Under the pieces are notes generated by a model that was not told the DNA's origin, made no database searches, and saw nothing but the letters and a program-made list of their open reading frames with translations. A stretch of DNA of 46,179 nt from Chitinilyticum litopenaei DSM 21440 (GTDB lineage Bacteria; Pseudomonadota; Gammaproteobacteria; Burkholderiales; Chitinibacteraceae). Where the stretch lies: positions 1 through 46,179 of the forward strand of contig NZ_ATZJ01000034.1 in the NCBI RefSeq assembly GCF_000428145.1, read 5' to 3'. Positions within the stretch are counted from its first letter, which is position 1, and each line of letters begins with the position of its first letter. Below are positions 33,065-40,783 of this stretch, in pieces. A program made the translations under genes and the position numbers.

Positions 33065-35947
33065 TTACTGGCAAGCCTCGCAATCCGGGTTGTCGATCGA
33101 GCAGAACTTCGCATCAGTCGCCGGGGTATTGTCCACAGGAGCAGCAGCAACCGGAGCTGCAGCGGCATACCCGCCATCCACCGGAACCGCATTCAGCTCG
33201 CCGCCACGGCCGGTCGATTTCTCGGCCGAGGACGCGCCCAGCGTGCGCAGGTAGTAGGTGGTTTTCAGGCCACGCACCCACGCCAGCTTGTATAGCTCGT
33301 CCAGACGCTTGCCCGAGGCGCCAGCCATGTAGATGTTCAGGCTTTGCGCCTGATCGATCCACTTCTGGCGGCGCGAGGCCGCTTCAACCAGCCACTTCGG
33401 ATCCATTTCGAAGGCCGTGGCGTACAGCGCCTTGAGGTCTTCCGGAATGCGGTCGATGCGCTGGACCGAGCCGTCGAAGTACTTCAGGTCGGAGACCATC
33501 ACTTCGTCCCACAGGCCGCGCGCCTTCAGGTCACGCACCAGGTTTTCGTTGATGACGGTGAATTCGCCGGACAGGTTCGATTTCACGAACAGGTTCTGGT
33601 AGGTCGGCTCGATCGAAGCATCCACACCGACGATGTTGGAAATCGTCGCGGTCGGCGCAATCGCCAGGCAGTTGGAATTGCGCATGCCGTATTCCTTGAT
33701 GCGTTCACGCAGCGCGTTCCAGTCCAGACGCTCGGTGCGATCCACGTCGAGGAAACCGCCACGGGCCTCCATCAGCAGATCGAGCGAATCGTGCGGCAGC
33801 ACGCCCTTGTCCCACAGCGAACCGCGGAAGGAGGCGTAGGTGCCGCGTTCCTTGGCCAGCTCGGTCGAGGCCCAGTAGGCGTGGTAGGCCAGCGTTTCCA
33901 TCGAGGTGTCGGCAAATTCCACTGCGGCATCAGAAGCATACGGGATGCGCAGCTGGTGCAGCGCGTCCTGGAAGCCCATCAGGCCCAGACCAACCGGGCG
34001 GTGGCGCAGGTTGGAATTGCGCGCCTTGCGGACCGGGTAGAAGTTGATGTCGATGACGTTGTCGAGCATGCGCATCGCCACACGCACGGTGCGGGCGATC
34101 TTTTCGCCATCCAGCTCCAGCGCGCCATCGGCATTGGTCTTCAGGTGGTTGGCCAGATTCACCGAGCCCAGATTACATACGGCAATCTCGTTCTCGTTGG
34201 TGTTCAGCGTGATCTCGGTGCACAGGTTGGAGCTGTGAACCACACCCATGTGCTGCTGCGGGCTGCGAATGTTGCACGGGTCCTTGAAGGTGATCCACGG
34301 GTGGCCGGTTTCGAACAGCATGGTGAGGATCTTGCGCCACAGCGACAGCGCCGGAATCTTCTTCACCACCTTCATTTCGCCACGGGCGGCCTTGGCTTCG
34401 TAGCGCACATAGGCTTCTTCGAAAGCCTTGCCGTACAGATCGTGCAGATCCGGCGCCTCGGAAGGCGAGAACAGGGTCCAGTCGGCCCCTTCCATGACGC
34501 GGCGCATGAACAGATCCGGAATCCAGTTCGCGGTGTTCATGTCGTGCGTGCGGCGGCGGTCGTCGCCGGTATTCTTGCGCAGCTCGAGGAATTCCTCGAT
34601 GTCGGCGTGCCAGGTTTCCAGGTAGGCGCAGACAGCGCCCTTGCGCTTGCCGCCCTGGTTGACGGCCACGGCCGTGTCGTTCACCACCTTCAGGAAGGGA
34701 ACGATGCCCTGCGACTTGCCGTTGGTACCCTTGATGTGGCTGCCCAGTGCACGCACCGGCGTCCAGTCGTTGCCCAGACCGCCGGCAAATTTCGATAGCA
34801 GCGCGTTTTCCTTCAGTGCTTCGTAGATACCGTCCAGATCGTCGGCCACGGTAGTCAGGTAGCAGCTGGAGAGCTGGCTGCGGCGCGTGCCGGAATTGAA
34901 CAGCGTCGGCGTGGACGACATGAAGTCGAAGGTGGACAAGACGTTGTAGAACTCGATGGCGCGGGTTTCGCGGTCGATTTCGTTCAGCGCCAGGCCCATG
35001 GCCACGCGCATGAAGAACACCTGCGGCAGCTCGATGCGGGTGCCGTCGATGTGCAGGAAATAGCGGTCAAACAGCGTCTGCAGGCCCAGGTAGCCGAACT
35101 GGTAATCGCGGGTGTAGTCGAGCGCCGCGCCCAGGCGGGCCAGGTCGTATTGCGCGAGCTTTTCGTCGAGCAGCTCGGCCTCGATGCCCTTCTTGATCAG
35201 CTTGGGGAAGGCTTCGGCGTAGCGGGTGGCCATGTCTTCATGGCTGGTTTCCTCGCCGAGCACTTCGCTGCGCAGCACGTCCAGCAGCAGGCGCGCGGTC
35301 ACCTGGCTGTAGGCCGGGTCTTTTTCGATCAGCTGGCGCGCCGCCAGAATGACGGACTTGCTGACTTCCTCGCTGGGCACGCCGTCATAGATGTTCTTCA
35401 GCGTTTCATTGAGCATCGCCTGCTGGTCGGTGACGCTTTCCAGGCCGATGCAGGCCGAGGCGATCAGCGCCTTGAGGCGGCCGAGATCCAGCGGACGGGT
35501 GCTGCCATCGGCCAGCTTGACGTTGATGGCATGGTGCACATCGGCAGCCAGGTCTTCACCCTTGGCGTGACGGTCCTGCGCGCGCTGCTCGCGATACAGT
35601 ACGTAGGCGCGGGCCACGTCATGCTCGCCCGAGCGCATCAGCGCCAGCTCGACCTGGTCCTGCACGTCCTCGATGTGGATGGCGCCGCCTTCGGGCTTGC
35701 GGCGCATCAGTGCATTCACCACGGCGTCGGTCAGGCGCGCCACCTGCTCGCGCACGGCGGCGGAAGCGGCGGCATGGCTGCCCTGCACGGCGATAAAGGC
35801 CTTGGTCATGGCAACCGAGATCTTGGAGGGCTCGAAAGGCACCACGGCGCCGTTGCGGCGGATAATCTTGTAGTCGGTGTAGGCAATGGTATTGCCCAGA
35901 TCAGCGGCCGAGCGGCTCATGGAAGCGCTTTCAAGCGTAGCGTACAT
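33065..35947 (-). CDS. nrdA: Class Ia ribonucleotide reductase, alpha subunit
   Basis: A 960-residue catalytic subunit that reduces ribonucleoside diphosphates. The N-terminus carries an ATP-cone (about 20-110; YKIIRRNGAVVPFEPSKISV) and a second cone-like stretch (about 125-210; LADGSTRPLDLGRLKAL), giving activity control by ATP/dATP. Catalytic residues are visible: Cys in LSSCYLTTVADD, Asn/Cys/Glu in SSNLCTEITLN, Cys in IAVCNLGSVNL, and the radical-path tyrosines near the C-terminus (LKTTYYLRTLG). The redox tail ends NPDCEACQ. ATG 35947 is chosen because GGAG lies upstream and MYATLESASM follows; the frame to 36031 crosses the regulatory boxes. Confidence 0.93.
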   Translation of the reverse strand: MYATLESASMSRSAADLGNTIAYTDYKIIRRNGAVVPFEPSKISVAMTKAFIAVQGSHAAASAAVREQVARLTDAVVNALMRRKPEGGAIHIEDVQDQVELALMRSGEHDVARAYVLYREQRAQDRHAKGEDLAADVHHAINVKLADGSTRPLDLGRLKALIASACIGLESVTDQQAMLNETLKNIYDGVPSEEVSKSVILAARQLIEKDPAYSQVTARLLLDVLRSEVLGEETSHEDMATRYAEAFPKLIKKGIEAELLDEKLAQYDLARLGAALDYTRDYQFGYLGLQTLFDRYFLHIDGTRIELPQVFFMRVAMGLALNEIDRETRAIEFYNVLSTFDFMSSTPTLFNSGTRRSQLSSCYLTTVADDLDGIYEALKENALLSKFAGGLGNDWTPVRALGSHIKGTNGKSQGIVPFLKVVNDTAVAVNQGGKRKGAVCAYLETWHADIEEFLELRKNTGDDRRRTHDMNTANWIPDLFMRRVMEGADWTLFSPSEAPDLHDLYGKAFEEAYVRYEAKAARGEMKVVKKIPALSLWRKILTMLFETGHPWITFKDPCNIRSPQQHMGVVHSSNLCTEITLNTNENEIAVCNLGSVNLANHLKTNADGALELDGEKIARTVRVAMRMLDNVIDINFYPVRKARNSNLRHRPVGLGLMGFQDALHQLRIPYASDAAVEFADTSMETLAYHAYWASTELAKERGTYASFRGSLWDKGVLPHDSLDLLMEARGGFLDVDRTERLDWNALRERIKEYGMRNSNCLAIAPTATISNIVGVDASIEPTYQNLFVKSNLSGEFTVINENLVRDLKARGLWDEVMVSDLKYFDGSVQRIDRIPEDLKALYATAFEMDPKWLVEAASRRQKWIDQAQSLNIYMAGASGKRLDELYKLAWVRGLKTTYYLRTLGASSAEKSTGRGGELNAVPVDGGYAAAAPVAAAPVDNTPATDAKFCSIDNPDCEACQ

Positions 35948-35962
35948 GCAGGGTTCTCCAGC

Positions 35963-35971
35963 TGTGGATAA
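35963..35971 (-). promoter_or_regulatory. DnaA box in the nrdA leader
   Basis: TTATCCACA on the minus strand is a perfect consensus DnaA box, 16 bp before the nrdA start codon. In E. coli the nrdAB promoter is also DnaA-regulated; here the role is inferred. Confidence 0.6.
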
Positions 35972-35993
35972 AATGTTGATTTTATGTGAAGAA

Positions 35994-36041
35994 ACACAAT
36001 ATATTGTGCCTCGCCCGGTATATTGACACAAATACTAGGGT
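35994..36041. promoter_or_regulatory. Paired NrdR boxes upstream of nrdA
   Basis: Box 1, ACACAATATATTGTGC (35994-36009), matches the NrdR consensus ACACWATATATWGTGT except at the last base. Box 2, ACACAAATACTAGGGT (36026-36041), is a weaker match (11 of 16) placed exactly 32 bp away, three helical turns, as NrdR sites usually are. NrdR would repress nrdA when dATP is high. Confidence 0.85.
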
Positions 36042-36536
36042 ATTGAGTCGGGTGGCGCAAGCGGGGTTTTCTGTGCTAACGAGGCGCCGGAACGCGCGGC
36101 CAGCCCCGCTGTGCCATGGTTTTTCAGGCGCTATCCGCGCGCAGCCCAACCACTGCAAGGGCTGGGCGGCCATACCTGCCGGGGGATGCGCCAGGCGCCA
36201 TCCGGCGGCCCGAGGCGCGATCCGCCACCCGGCAGACGGGCCCCTGGCTGGCAGTTGGAATTTCACAACAAGCGAAAGACTTGCGACAGAAGCTTACAAG
36301 ACCTGCGGGCCGACCTGCGGCGAACAACGCAGAGGCCCTGGCTTCGGCAAGCACGCTCGAAGGCTTTACTGATCAGGCGGCCAGCTCAGCAACTCGTCAT
36401 GCCGGCGTCCCACGGGGATGACGGATTGTGCCTTGCCGAGGTAGCGACCCAGGCAGGACGCTTCATGGCCCAGGCGGCATGGCGCGGTCTTGCCGCTGCC
36501 GCGCTGACGGCATTCCGCTTGTTACGGGGGAGTACC
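36042..36536. other. Gene-free GC-rich stretch between nrdA and suhB
   Basis: The frames present in this nearly 500-bp stretch have no ribosome sites, no recognisable domains and run into the suhB antisense or the NrdR boxes. I see no RNA gene or repeat here beyond scattered GC-rich complementarity. Confidence 0.5.
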
Positions 36537-36570
36537 CGGAAAAAACAAAGGCCACCCCGCAGGGTGGCCT
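36537..36570 (-). terminator. Terminator after suhB
   Basis: On the minus strand a 9-bp stem AGGCCACCC/GGGTGGCCT with a 4-base loop (36549-36570) is followed by TTGTTTTTTCC, 20 bp past the suhB stop. Confidence 0.88.
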
Positions 36571-36590
36571 CTGGCGGATCGGGATACGGC

Positions 36591-37373
36591 TTATTTCAGG
36601 TGGCTGCGGATCACTTGCAGCATCTGCCCGAAGACCTTGGGCGTGCCACAGAGAATGTCACCGGACTCCATGAATTTCTCTTCGCCATTGAGATCGGTGA
36701 CCAGGCCACCGGCCTCCTGCACGATCAGCGAGCCGGCCGCGATATCGTGCGGCTTGAGATCAAATTCGAAGAAACCATCGAAGCGGCCGCAGGCCACCCA
36801 GGCCAGATCCAGCGAGGCCGCGCCCGGACGGCGCACGCCACCGGCCTTCTGCGCCATGTCGCGGAAGATGTTCAGGTAGTTTTCGAGGTTGTTGAAATGG
36901 GTGTAGGGGAAGCCGGTACCGACCAGCGCATCGGACAGCTCACGCACCTTGGACACGCGGATGCGGCGGTCATTCAGGAAAGCGCCGACGCCACGGGTGG
37001 CGGTAAACAGATCATTGCGGTTCGGGTCGTAGATCACCGCCTGGGTGATGATGCCCTTGTGCTCGAGCGCGATGGAAACGGCATATTGCGGCACGCCATG
37101 CAGGAAGTTGGTGGTGCCATCAAGCGGGTCAATGATCCACACATAATCCGATTTGCCGCGGCTGCCCGACTCCTCTGCTAGAATCGCGTGGCTCGGATAG
37201 GCCTCGAGAATGGTTTCGATGATCGCGTTTTCCGCAGCGCGGTCGACCTCGGAAACGAAATCGTTGTGTCCCTTCTTTTCGGGAGTGATGTGGTCCAGAT
37301 TGTTGGACGCACGCTGGATAATGGCAGCAGCGCGGCGAGCGGCGCGCACTGCGGTGTTCAGCATCGGATGCAT
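36591..37373 (-). CDS. suhB: SuhB, inositol-1-monophosphatase family
   Basis: A 260-residue Mg-dependent phosphatase that also acts as an rRNA antitermination factor in enterobacteria. Motifs: ILAEESG (metal-binding Glu), the signature WIIDPLDGTTNFLHG (about 80-94) and the second signature ASLDLAWVACGRFDGFFE (about 190-207), with the late aspartate in KPHDIAAGSLIV. ATG 37373 (MHPMLNTAVRAARRA) is the conserved start; the frame continues to 37586 but overlaps the divergent trmJ. It is divergent from trmJ, a common arrangement in betaproteobacteria. Confidence 0.93.
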   Translation of the reverse strand: MHPMLNTAVRAARRAAAIIQRASNNLDHITPEKKGHNDFVSEVDRAAENAIIETILEAYPSHAILAEESGSRGKSDYVWIIDPLDGTTNFLHGVPQYAVSIALEHKGIITQAVIYDPNRNDLFTATRGVGAFLNDRRIRVSKVRELSDALVGTGFPYTHFNNLENYLNIFRDMAQKAGGVRRPGAASLDLAWVACGRFDGFFEFDLKPHDIAAGSLIVQEAGGLVTDLNGEEKFMESGDILCGTPKVFGQMLQVIRSHLK

Positions 37374-37467
37374 GGCTTTTTCTGCTTGAAAGAACGGATT
37401 TGGCCGCCATTCTACCCGCCCTTGCCTTTTGAATAAACTGGAACTTTTTAAACTGGAATCCCCCGTA

Positions 37468-38247
37468 ATGCCCTCTCCCGGTCCGTCCACCGACTGTCTG
37501 GCGCGTTTTCGCGTCGTGCTCTCGCACACCTCGCACCCCGGCAATATCGGTTCGGCGGCGCGAGCCATGAAAACAATGGGGCTCACGCGCCTCTATCTGG
37601 TCAACCCGGAGGAATTTCCCTCCGACGTGGCGCGCGCCCTGGCATCCAGCGCCGATGACGTGCTGGAAAACGCCATCGTCTGCAGCAGCGTCGAAGAAGC
37701 ACTGCGCGGCACCACCATGCAGGTGGCCATGACGGCGCGCCGCCGCGAGCTGACCCAGCCGCTACAAACGCCGCGGCAACTCGTGCCCGAGCTGCTGCAG
37801 GAAGCGCACAGCGGTGGCGAGGTCGCACTGCTGTTCGGCCCGGAAACCAGCGGCCTGACCATCGACGAGGTGCGCCAGTGCAACCGCCTGATCACCATTC
37901 CGACCAATCCGGACTACTCCAGCCTGAATCTTTCGCAGGCCGTGCAGGTGCTGACCTACGAGCTGCGTTCGCAATTGCTTGATGACGTGTCGCACCTGGA
38001 AAAGAAGGCGCCACTGGCCAGCCACGAGTATCTGGAGCTGTATTTCGAGAAACTGGAAGAAACGCTGCTGCAGATCGGCTTTCTCAAGCCCTACGCCCCC
38101 AAGCGCCTGATGCCGCGCTTGCGCCGCCTTTACCAGCGCGCCAGCCCCGAACAGGAAGAGGTGGATATCCTGCGCGGCATTCTGCGCGCCACGCTGGAAT
38201 ACGAGCGCAATCCGGACGCCCCCAAAAAGCTCGACGAAGGCAAGTAA
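37468..38247 (+). CDS. trmJ: TrmJ, tRNA (cytidine/uridine-32-2'-O)-methyltransferase
   Basis: A 259-residue SPOUT methyltransferase that modifies position 32 in the tRNA anticodon loop. The SPOUT core carries RVVLSHTSHPGNIGSAARAM (substrate-binding Asn/Arg, about 12-31), LLFGPETSGLT (about 120-130) and the knot TIPTNPDYSSLNLSQAVQV (about 142-160). A helical C-terminal part (about 180-250) follows. ATG 37468 is preferred; an in-frame ATG at 37429 adds 13 residues of poor match. It ends 13 bp before the long hairpin at 38261. Confidence 0.92.
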   Translation: MPSPGPSTDCLARFRVVLSHTSHPGNIGSAARAMKTMGLTRLYLVNPEEFPSDVARALASSADDVLENAIVCSSVEEALRGTTMQVAMTARRRELTQPLQTPRQLVPELLQEAHSGGEVALLFGPETSGLTIDEVRQCNRLITIPTNPDYSSLNLSQAVQVLTYELRSQLLDDVSHLEKKAPLASHEYLELYFEKLEETLLQIGFLKPYAPKRLMPRLRRLYQRASPEQEEVDILRGILRATLEYERNPDAPKKLDEGK

Positions 38248-38260
38248 AGCAGCAAAAACA

Positions 38261-38323
38261 CAGGGTATTGCCTTGCAGCCTTTTACTCATATTGGCTGCA
38301 GGGCAATACCCTTGTCAGTTTTT
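38261..38323 (+). terminator. Very long hairpin terminator between trmJ and a convergent gene
   Basis: A 20-bp stem with one G-U pair, CAGGGTATTGCCTTGCAGCC, pairs with 38294-38313 around a 13-base loop and is followed by CAGTTTTTGG. It is much longer than a normal terminator stem and contains GGCTGCAGGGCAATACCC, a motif seen again at 31710, 32468 and 45457 in this window. Confidence 0.75.
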
Positions 38324-38335
38324 GGCCGGGCCGGC

Positions 38336-38995
38336 TCACAGCTTGGAGAGCTGATCCAGCAGGCGGCGCCAGATCAGCACCAGGCCCAGCAGCGCCGCCA
38401 GCAAGGCCAGCCCTGTCCAGATCAGCTGCGGCATTTTTTCGCTGCGCCGGGCCTCTTCGCGCGCGGCCACCGCCAGACGATAGCCTTCGTAATCGGCAAT
38501 CCGGCAGCCCTCCTCGCCCAGCCGCAGGGCCGCGCCGCCCAGCTCGCGGCGTTCGGCCGCCAGCAGGCCAAAATCACAGAACTGCTTCTCGAAATAGGCG
38601 GGATTGGTCGAGAACGGCAGCAGCAGGCGCCCGCCCGCCGCCGGGGGAATCGTGCAGGCATCATCCGGGCAGGTGGCCCAGACGGCATCCCAGGTGGCCT
38701 GGGCCTTGTAGCCGCTGAAGGTCAGCCAGCGGGCAAAATTGCGCTGAAAGCGCTTGCGCGCCTGCGCGGTTTCTTCGGCGCCCGTGCCGGGCATGCGCGC
38801 GTGATAGGGCAATTCCTGCGGCAGCAGGGCCGGCGGCGGCTCGCGCAGCAGGGCGACGGACTGGCTCACACCGGCGATCAGCAAGGCCGCCAGCAGCAGC
38901 AGGGCCAGGCTGGCGGCGCACAGCAGATAGCCCTGTGCGCCCAGCTGACGCAAGCGTTGCCAGAAGGAAGGTCGTGTGGCGTGATGGGCACTCAT
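38336..38995 (-). CDS. Membrane protein with two terminal transmembrane helices, unknown family
   Basis: 219 residues. Hydrophobic helices at about 23-45 (YLLCAASLALLLLAALLIAG) and 190-209 (LIWTGLALLAALLGLVLIW) flank a roughly 140-residue loop with four cysteines, in ATCPDDACTI, QFCDFG and EEGCRI, which probably faces the periplasm and forms disulfides. No motif recognised. It converges with trmJ across the long hairpin and lies downstream of the AhpD-like gene on the same strand. Confidence 0.65.
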   Translation of the reverse strand: MSAHHATRPSFWQRLRQLGAQGYLLCAASLALLLLAALLIAGVSQSVALLREPPPALLPQELPYHARMPGTGAEETAQARKRFQRNFARWLTFSGYKAQATWDAVWATCPDDACTIPPAAGGRLLLPFSTNPAYFEKQFCDFGLLAAERRELGGAALRLGEEGCRIADYEGYRLAVAAREEARRSEKMPQLIWTGLALLAALLGLVLIWRRLLDQLSKL

Positions 38996-39065
38996 GGCGT
39001 CGGAAGAAAGGGAAAACGGCGGGCATTATCCCACGCGCACCGGGCCTGCCCAACTCCGCGCAGCC

Positions 39066-39419
39066 TCACGCGGCTTTTTCGCCACCGTATTCTTCAAAGG
39101 CCAGCAAGGCCTCGGCTGCCGTCATCATGCTGGGGCCGCCGCCCATGTAGATCGCCACCTGCAGCATTTCGAGAAATTCGGCGCGCGTCACGCCCTGTCT
39201 GACGCAGGCCATGGCGTGAAAGCCCAGGCAGCCATTGCAGCGGGCCGAGATGGCGATGGCCATGGCCATCAGTTCCTTGTGCTTCTTGGACAGCGCGCCG
39301 TCATCATGGGTGGCGCGCGCCATGCCCTGGAAACCCTGATAGGTGTCCGGAATTTCCTTCACGAACTCGCGCAGCTTCTTGCTGATGTCGGCCACCAGCG
39401 GTTTGAATTCGGTTGTCAT
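39066..39419 (-). CDS. AhpD-like carboxymuconolactone decarboxylase-family protein
   Basis: A 117-residue all-helical protein with the AhpD redox motif: Glu in HKELMAMAIAIS, then CNGCLGFH (Cys-x2-Cys-x3-His, about 63-70). Members form oligomers and act as thiol-disulfide reductants or peroxidases. A Met- and Gly-rich segment (YMGGGPSMMTAAEAL) closes the active-site cleft. ATG 39419 starts the typical MTTEFKPLV. It follows dcd on the same strand with a hairpin between them. Confidence 0.88.
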   Translation of the reverse strand: MTTEFKPLVADISKKLREFVKEIPDTYQGFQGMARATHDDGALSKKHKELMAMAIAISARCNGCLGFHAMACVRQGVTRAEFLEMLQVAIYMGGGPSMMTAAEALLAFEEYGGEKAA

Positions 39420-39450
39420 GCTCAAGCCCCCTGCCATGCAGAAACGGCAA

Positions 39451-39467
39451 AGGCCGGAAACCGGCCT
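39451..39467 (-). terminator. Hairpin between dcd and the AhpD-like gene (weak terminator)
   Basis: A perfect 7-bp stem AGGCCGG-aaa-CCGGCCT, 25 bp after the dcd stop, followed on the minus strand by TTGCCGTTTC. The U tract is short, so termination may be partial. Confidence 0.5.
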
Positions 39468-39491
39468 CAGCGAGAAAGATGGAACTGCGGC

Positions 39492-40067
39492 TCAGGTCTT
39501 GGGCAGCGTCACGCCCACCTGGCCCTGATACTTGCCGCCACGGTCGCGGTAGCTGGTTTCGCAGACATCATCCGCATCGGCTTCGAAGAACAGCACCTGC
39601 GCCACACCTTCGTTGGCGTAGATTTTCGCCGGCAACGGCGTGGTGTTGGAGAACTCCAGCGTCACATAGCCTTCCCACTCCGGCTCGAAGGGCGTGACAT
39701 TCACGATGATGCCGCAGCGCGCGTAGGTGGATTTGCCCAGGCACACGGTCAGCACATTGCGCGGAATGCGGAAATACTCGACGGTGCGCGCCAGCGCGAA
39801 GGAATTCGGCGGAATGATGCAATAGCCCTTGCCGGACACGTCGACAAAGCTGTTTTCGTCGAAGTTCTTCGGGTCGACGATGGTGGAATTGAGGTTGGTG
39901 AACACCTTGAATTCATCGGCGCAGCGGATGTCGTAGCCATAGCTGGAGGTGCCGTAGGACACGATGCGCTCGCCGTCGCGCTCCTTGATCTGGCCGGGAA
40001 TGAACGGCTCGATCATCCCGTGTTCCTGCGCCATGCGGCGAATCCACTTGTCCGACTTGATGCTCAT
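39492..40067 (-). CDS. dcd: dCTP deaminase
   Basis: A 191-residue enzyme converting dCTP to dUTP for thymidylate synthesis; a trimer of the dUTPase fold. Motifs visible: SSYGYDIRCADEF, LGKSTYARCGIIVNVTPFEP (about 111-130, with the Ser/Arg and catalytic Glu region) and GVAQVLFF with the C-terminal lid SYRDRGGKYQGQVG. ATG 40067 (MSIKSDKWIRRMAQEHGMI) is the conserved start, with AGGGATG upstream. It is divergent from bcp. Confidence 0.95.
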   Translation of the reverse strand: MSIKSDKWIRRMAQEHGMIEPFIPGQIKERDGERIVSYGTSSYGYDIRCADEFKVFTNLNSTIVDPKNFDENSFVDVSGKGYCIIPPNSFALARTVEYFRIPRNVLTVCLGKSTYARCGIIVNVTPFEPEWEGYVTLEFSNTTPLPAKIYANEGVAQVLFFEADADDVCETSYRDRGGKYQGQVGVTLPKT

Positions 40068-40258
40068 GCTGTCACATCCCTGAAATACGGTTGGCGAAAT
40101 TTTGCCGTATTGTACCTGCGCAGTGCGCGCCCCGCACTTGCCGTGCCTGACACAATTGCCGACAATCAAAAACAGGCAAGTCCACGCCGCACTACAACAC
40201 GCCAGCCCCGGCACGGCGCCCAGCTGAACGGGTACTGGTCGAACCAGAAGGAAATCCG

Positions 40259-40717
40259 ATGTCCCTGCCAGCCTGCCCGGCCATTACCCTGCCCACCACC
40301 AGCAATGCCTGCTTCGACCCCGCAGCCCTGCGCGGCCAGGCCTTCGTGCTGTACTTCTATCCCAAGGACAGCACACCCGGCTGCACCACCGAAGGCCAGG
40401 ATTTCCGCAACCATCACGCCGCCTTTCTCGCTGCCGGCTGCCAGGTTTTCGGCGTGTCGCGCGACTCGCTGAAGTCGCATGAAAACTTCAAGTGCAAGCA
40501 GGAATTTCCGTTCGAGCTGATCAGCGACCCGGACGAAACGCTGTGCGAGGCGTTTGGCGTGATGAAGCTGAAGAACATGTACGGCAAGCAGGTGCGCGGC
40601 ATCGAGCGCAGCACCTTCGTCATCAACAAGGAGGGACAGATCGTCAAGGAATGGCGCGGCGTGAAGGTGCCGGGCCATGTGGAGGAAGTGCTGGCGTTTG
40701 TACAGACGCTGAAATGA
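40259..40717 (+). CDS. bcp: Bcp/PrxQ-type peroxiredoxin
   Basis: A 152-residue thiol peroxidase reducing hydroperoxides. The peroxidatic Cys is in DSTPGCTTEG (about Cys43) in the usual fold with VLYFYPKD before it and GVSRDSLKSHENF after it. The second Cys five residues on, found in E. coli Bcp, is absent here (TTEGQ), so resolution must use another thiol, such as Cys81 in KCKQEF or Cys98, or be 1-Cys type. The Arg of GIERSTFVI is present. ATG follows AGAAGGAA. It stands alone ahead of a strong terminator and PhoH-like gene. Confidence 0.9.
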   Translation: MSLPACPAITLPTTSNACFDPAALRGQAFVLYFYPKDSTPGCTTEGQDFRNHHAAFLAAGCQVFGVSRDSLKSHENFKCKQEFPFELISDPDETLCEAFGVMKLKNMYGKQVRGIERSTFVINKEGQIVKEWRGVKVPGHVEEVLAFVQTLK

Positions 40718-40721
40718 GAAC

Positions 40722-40746
40722 AAGGCGACCCGGTGTCGCCTTTTTT
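40722..40746 (+). terminator. Terminator after bcp
   Basis: An 8-bp stem AAGGCGAC/GTCGCCTT with a 5-base loop, followed by TTTT, begins four bases after the bcp stop codon. Confidence 0.92.
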
Positions 40747-40783
40747 GTTGTCCGCACCATCAGATAACGACAAGGAGCTGGCC

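Noticed and set aside
33344..35971. Long plus-strand frames opposite nrdA (484 and 306 codons)
   Set aside because: Antisense shadows of a highly conserved enzyme gene with no start signals.
36111..37181. 356-codon plus-strand frame opposite suhB
   Set aside because: It covers suhB in antisense and the gene-free gap; no domain and no ribosome site.
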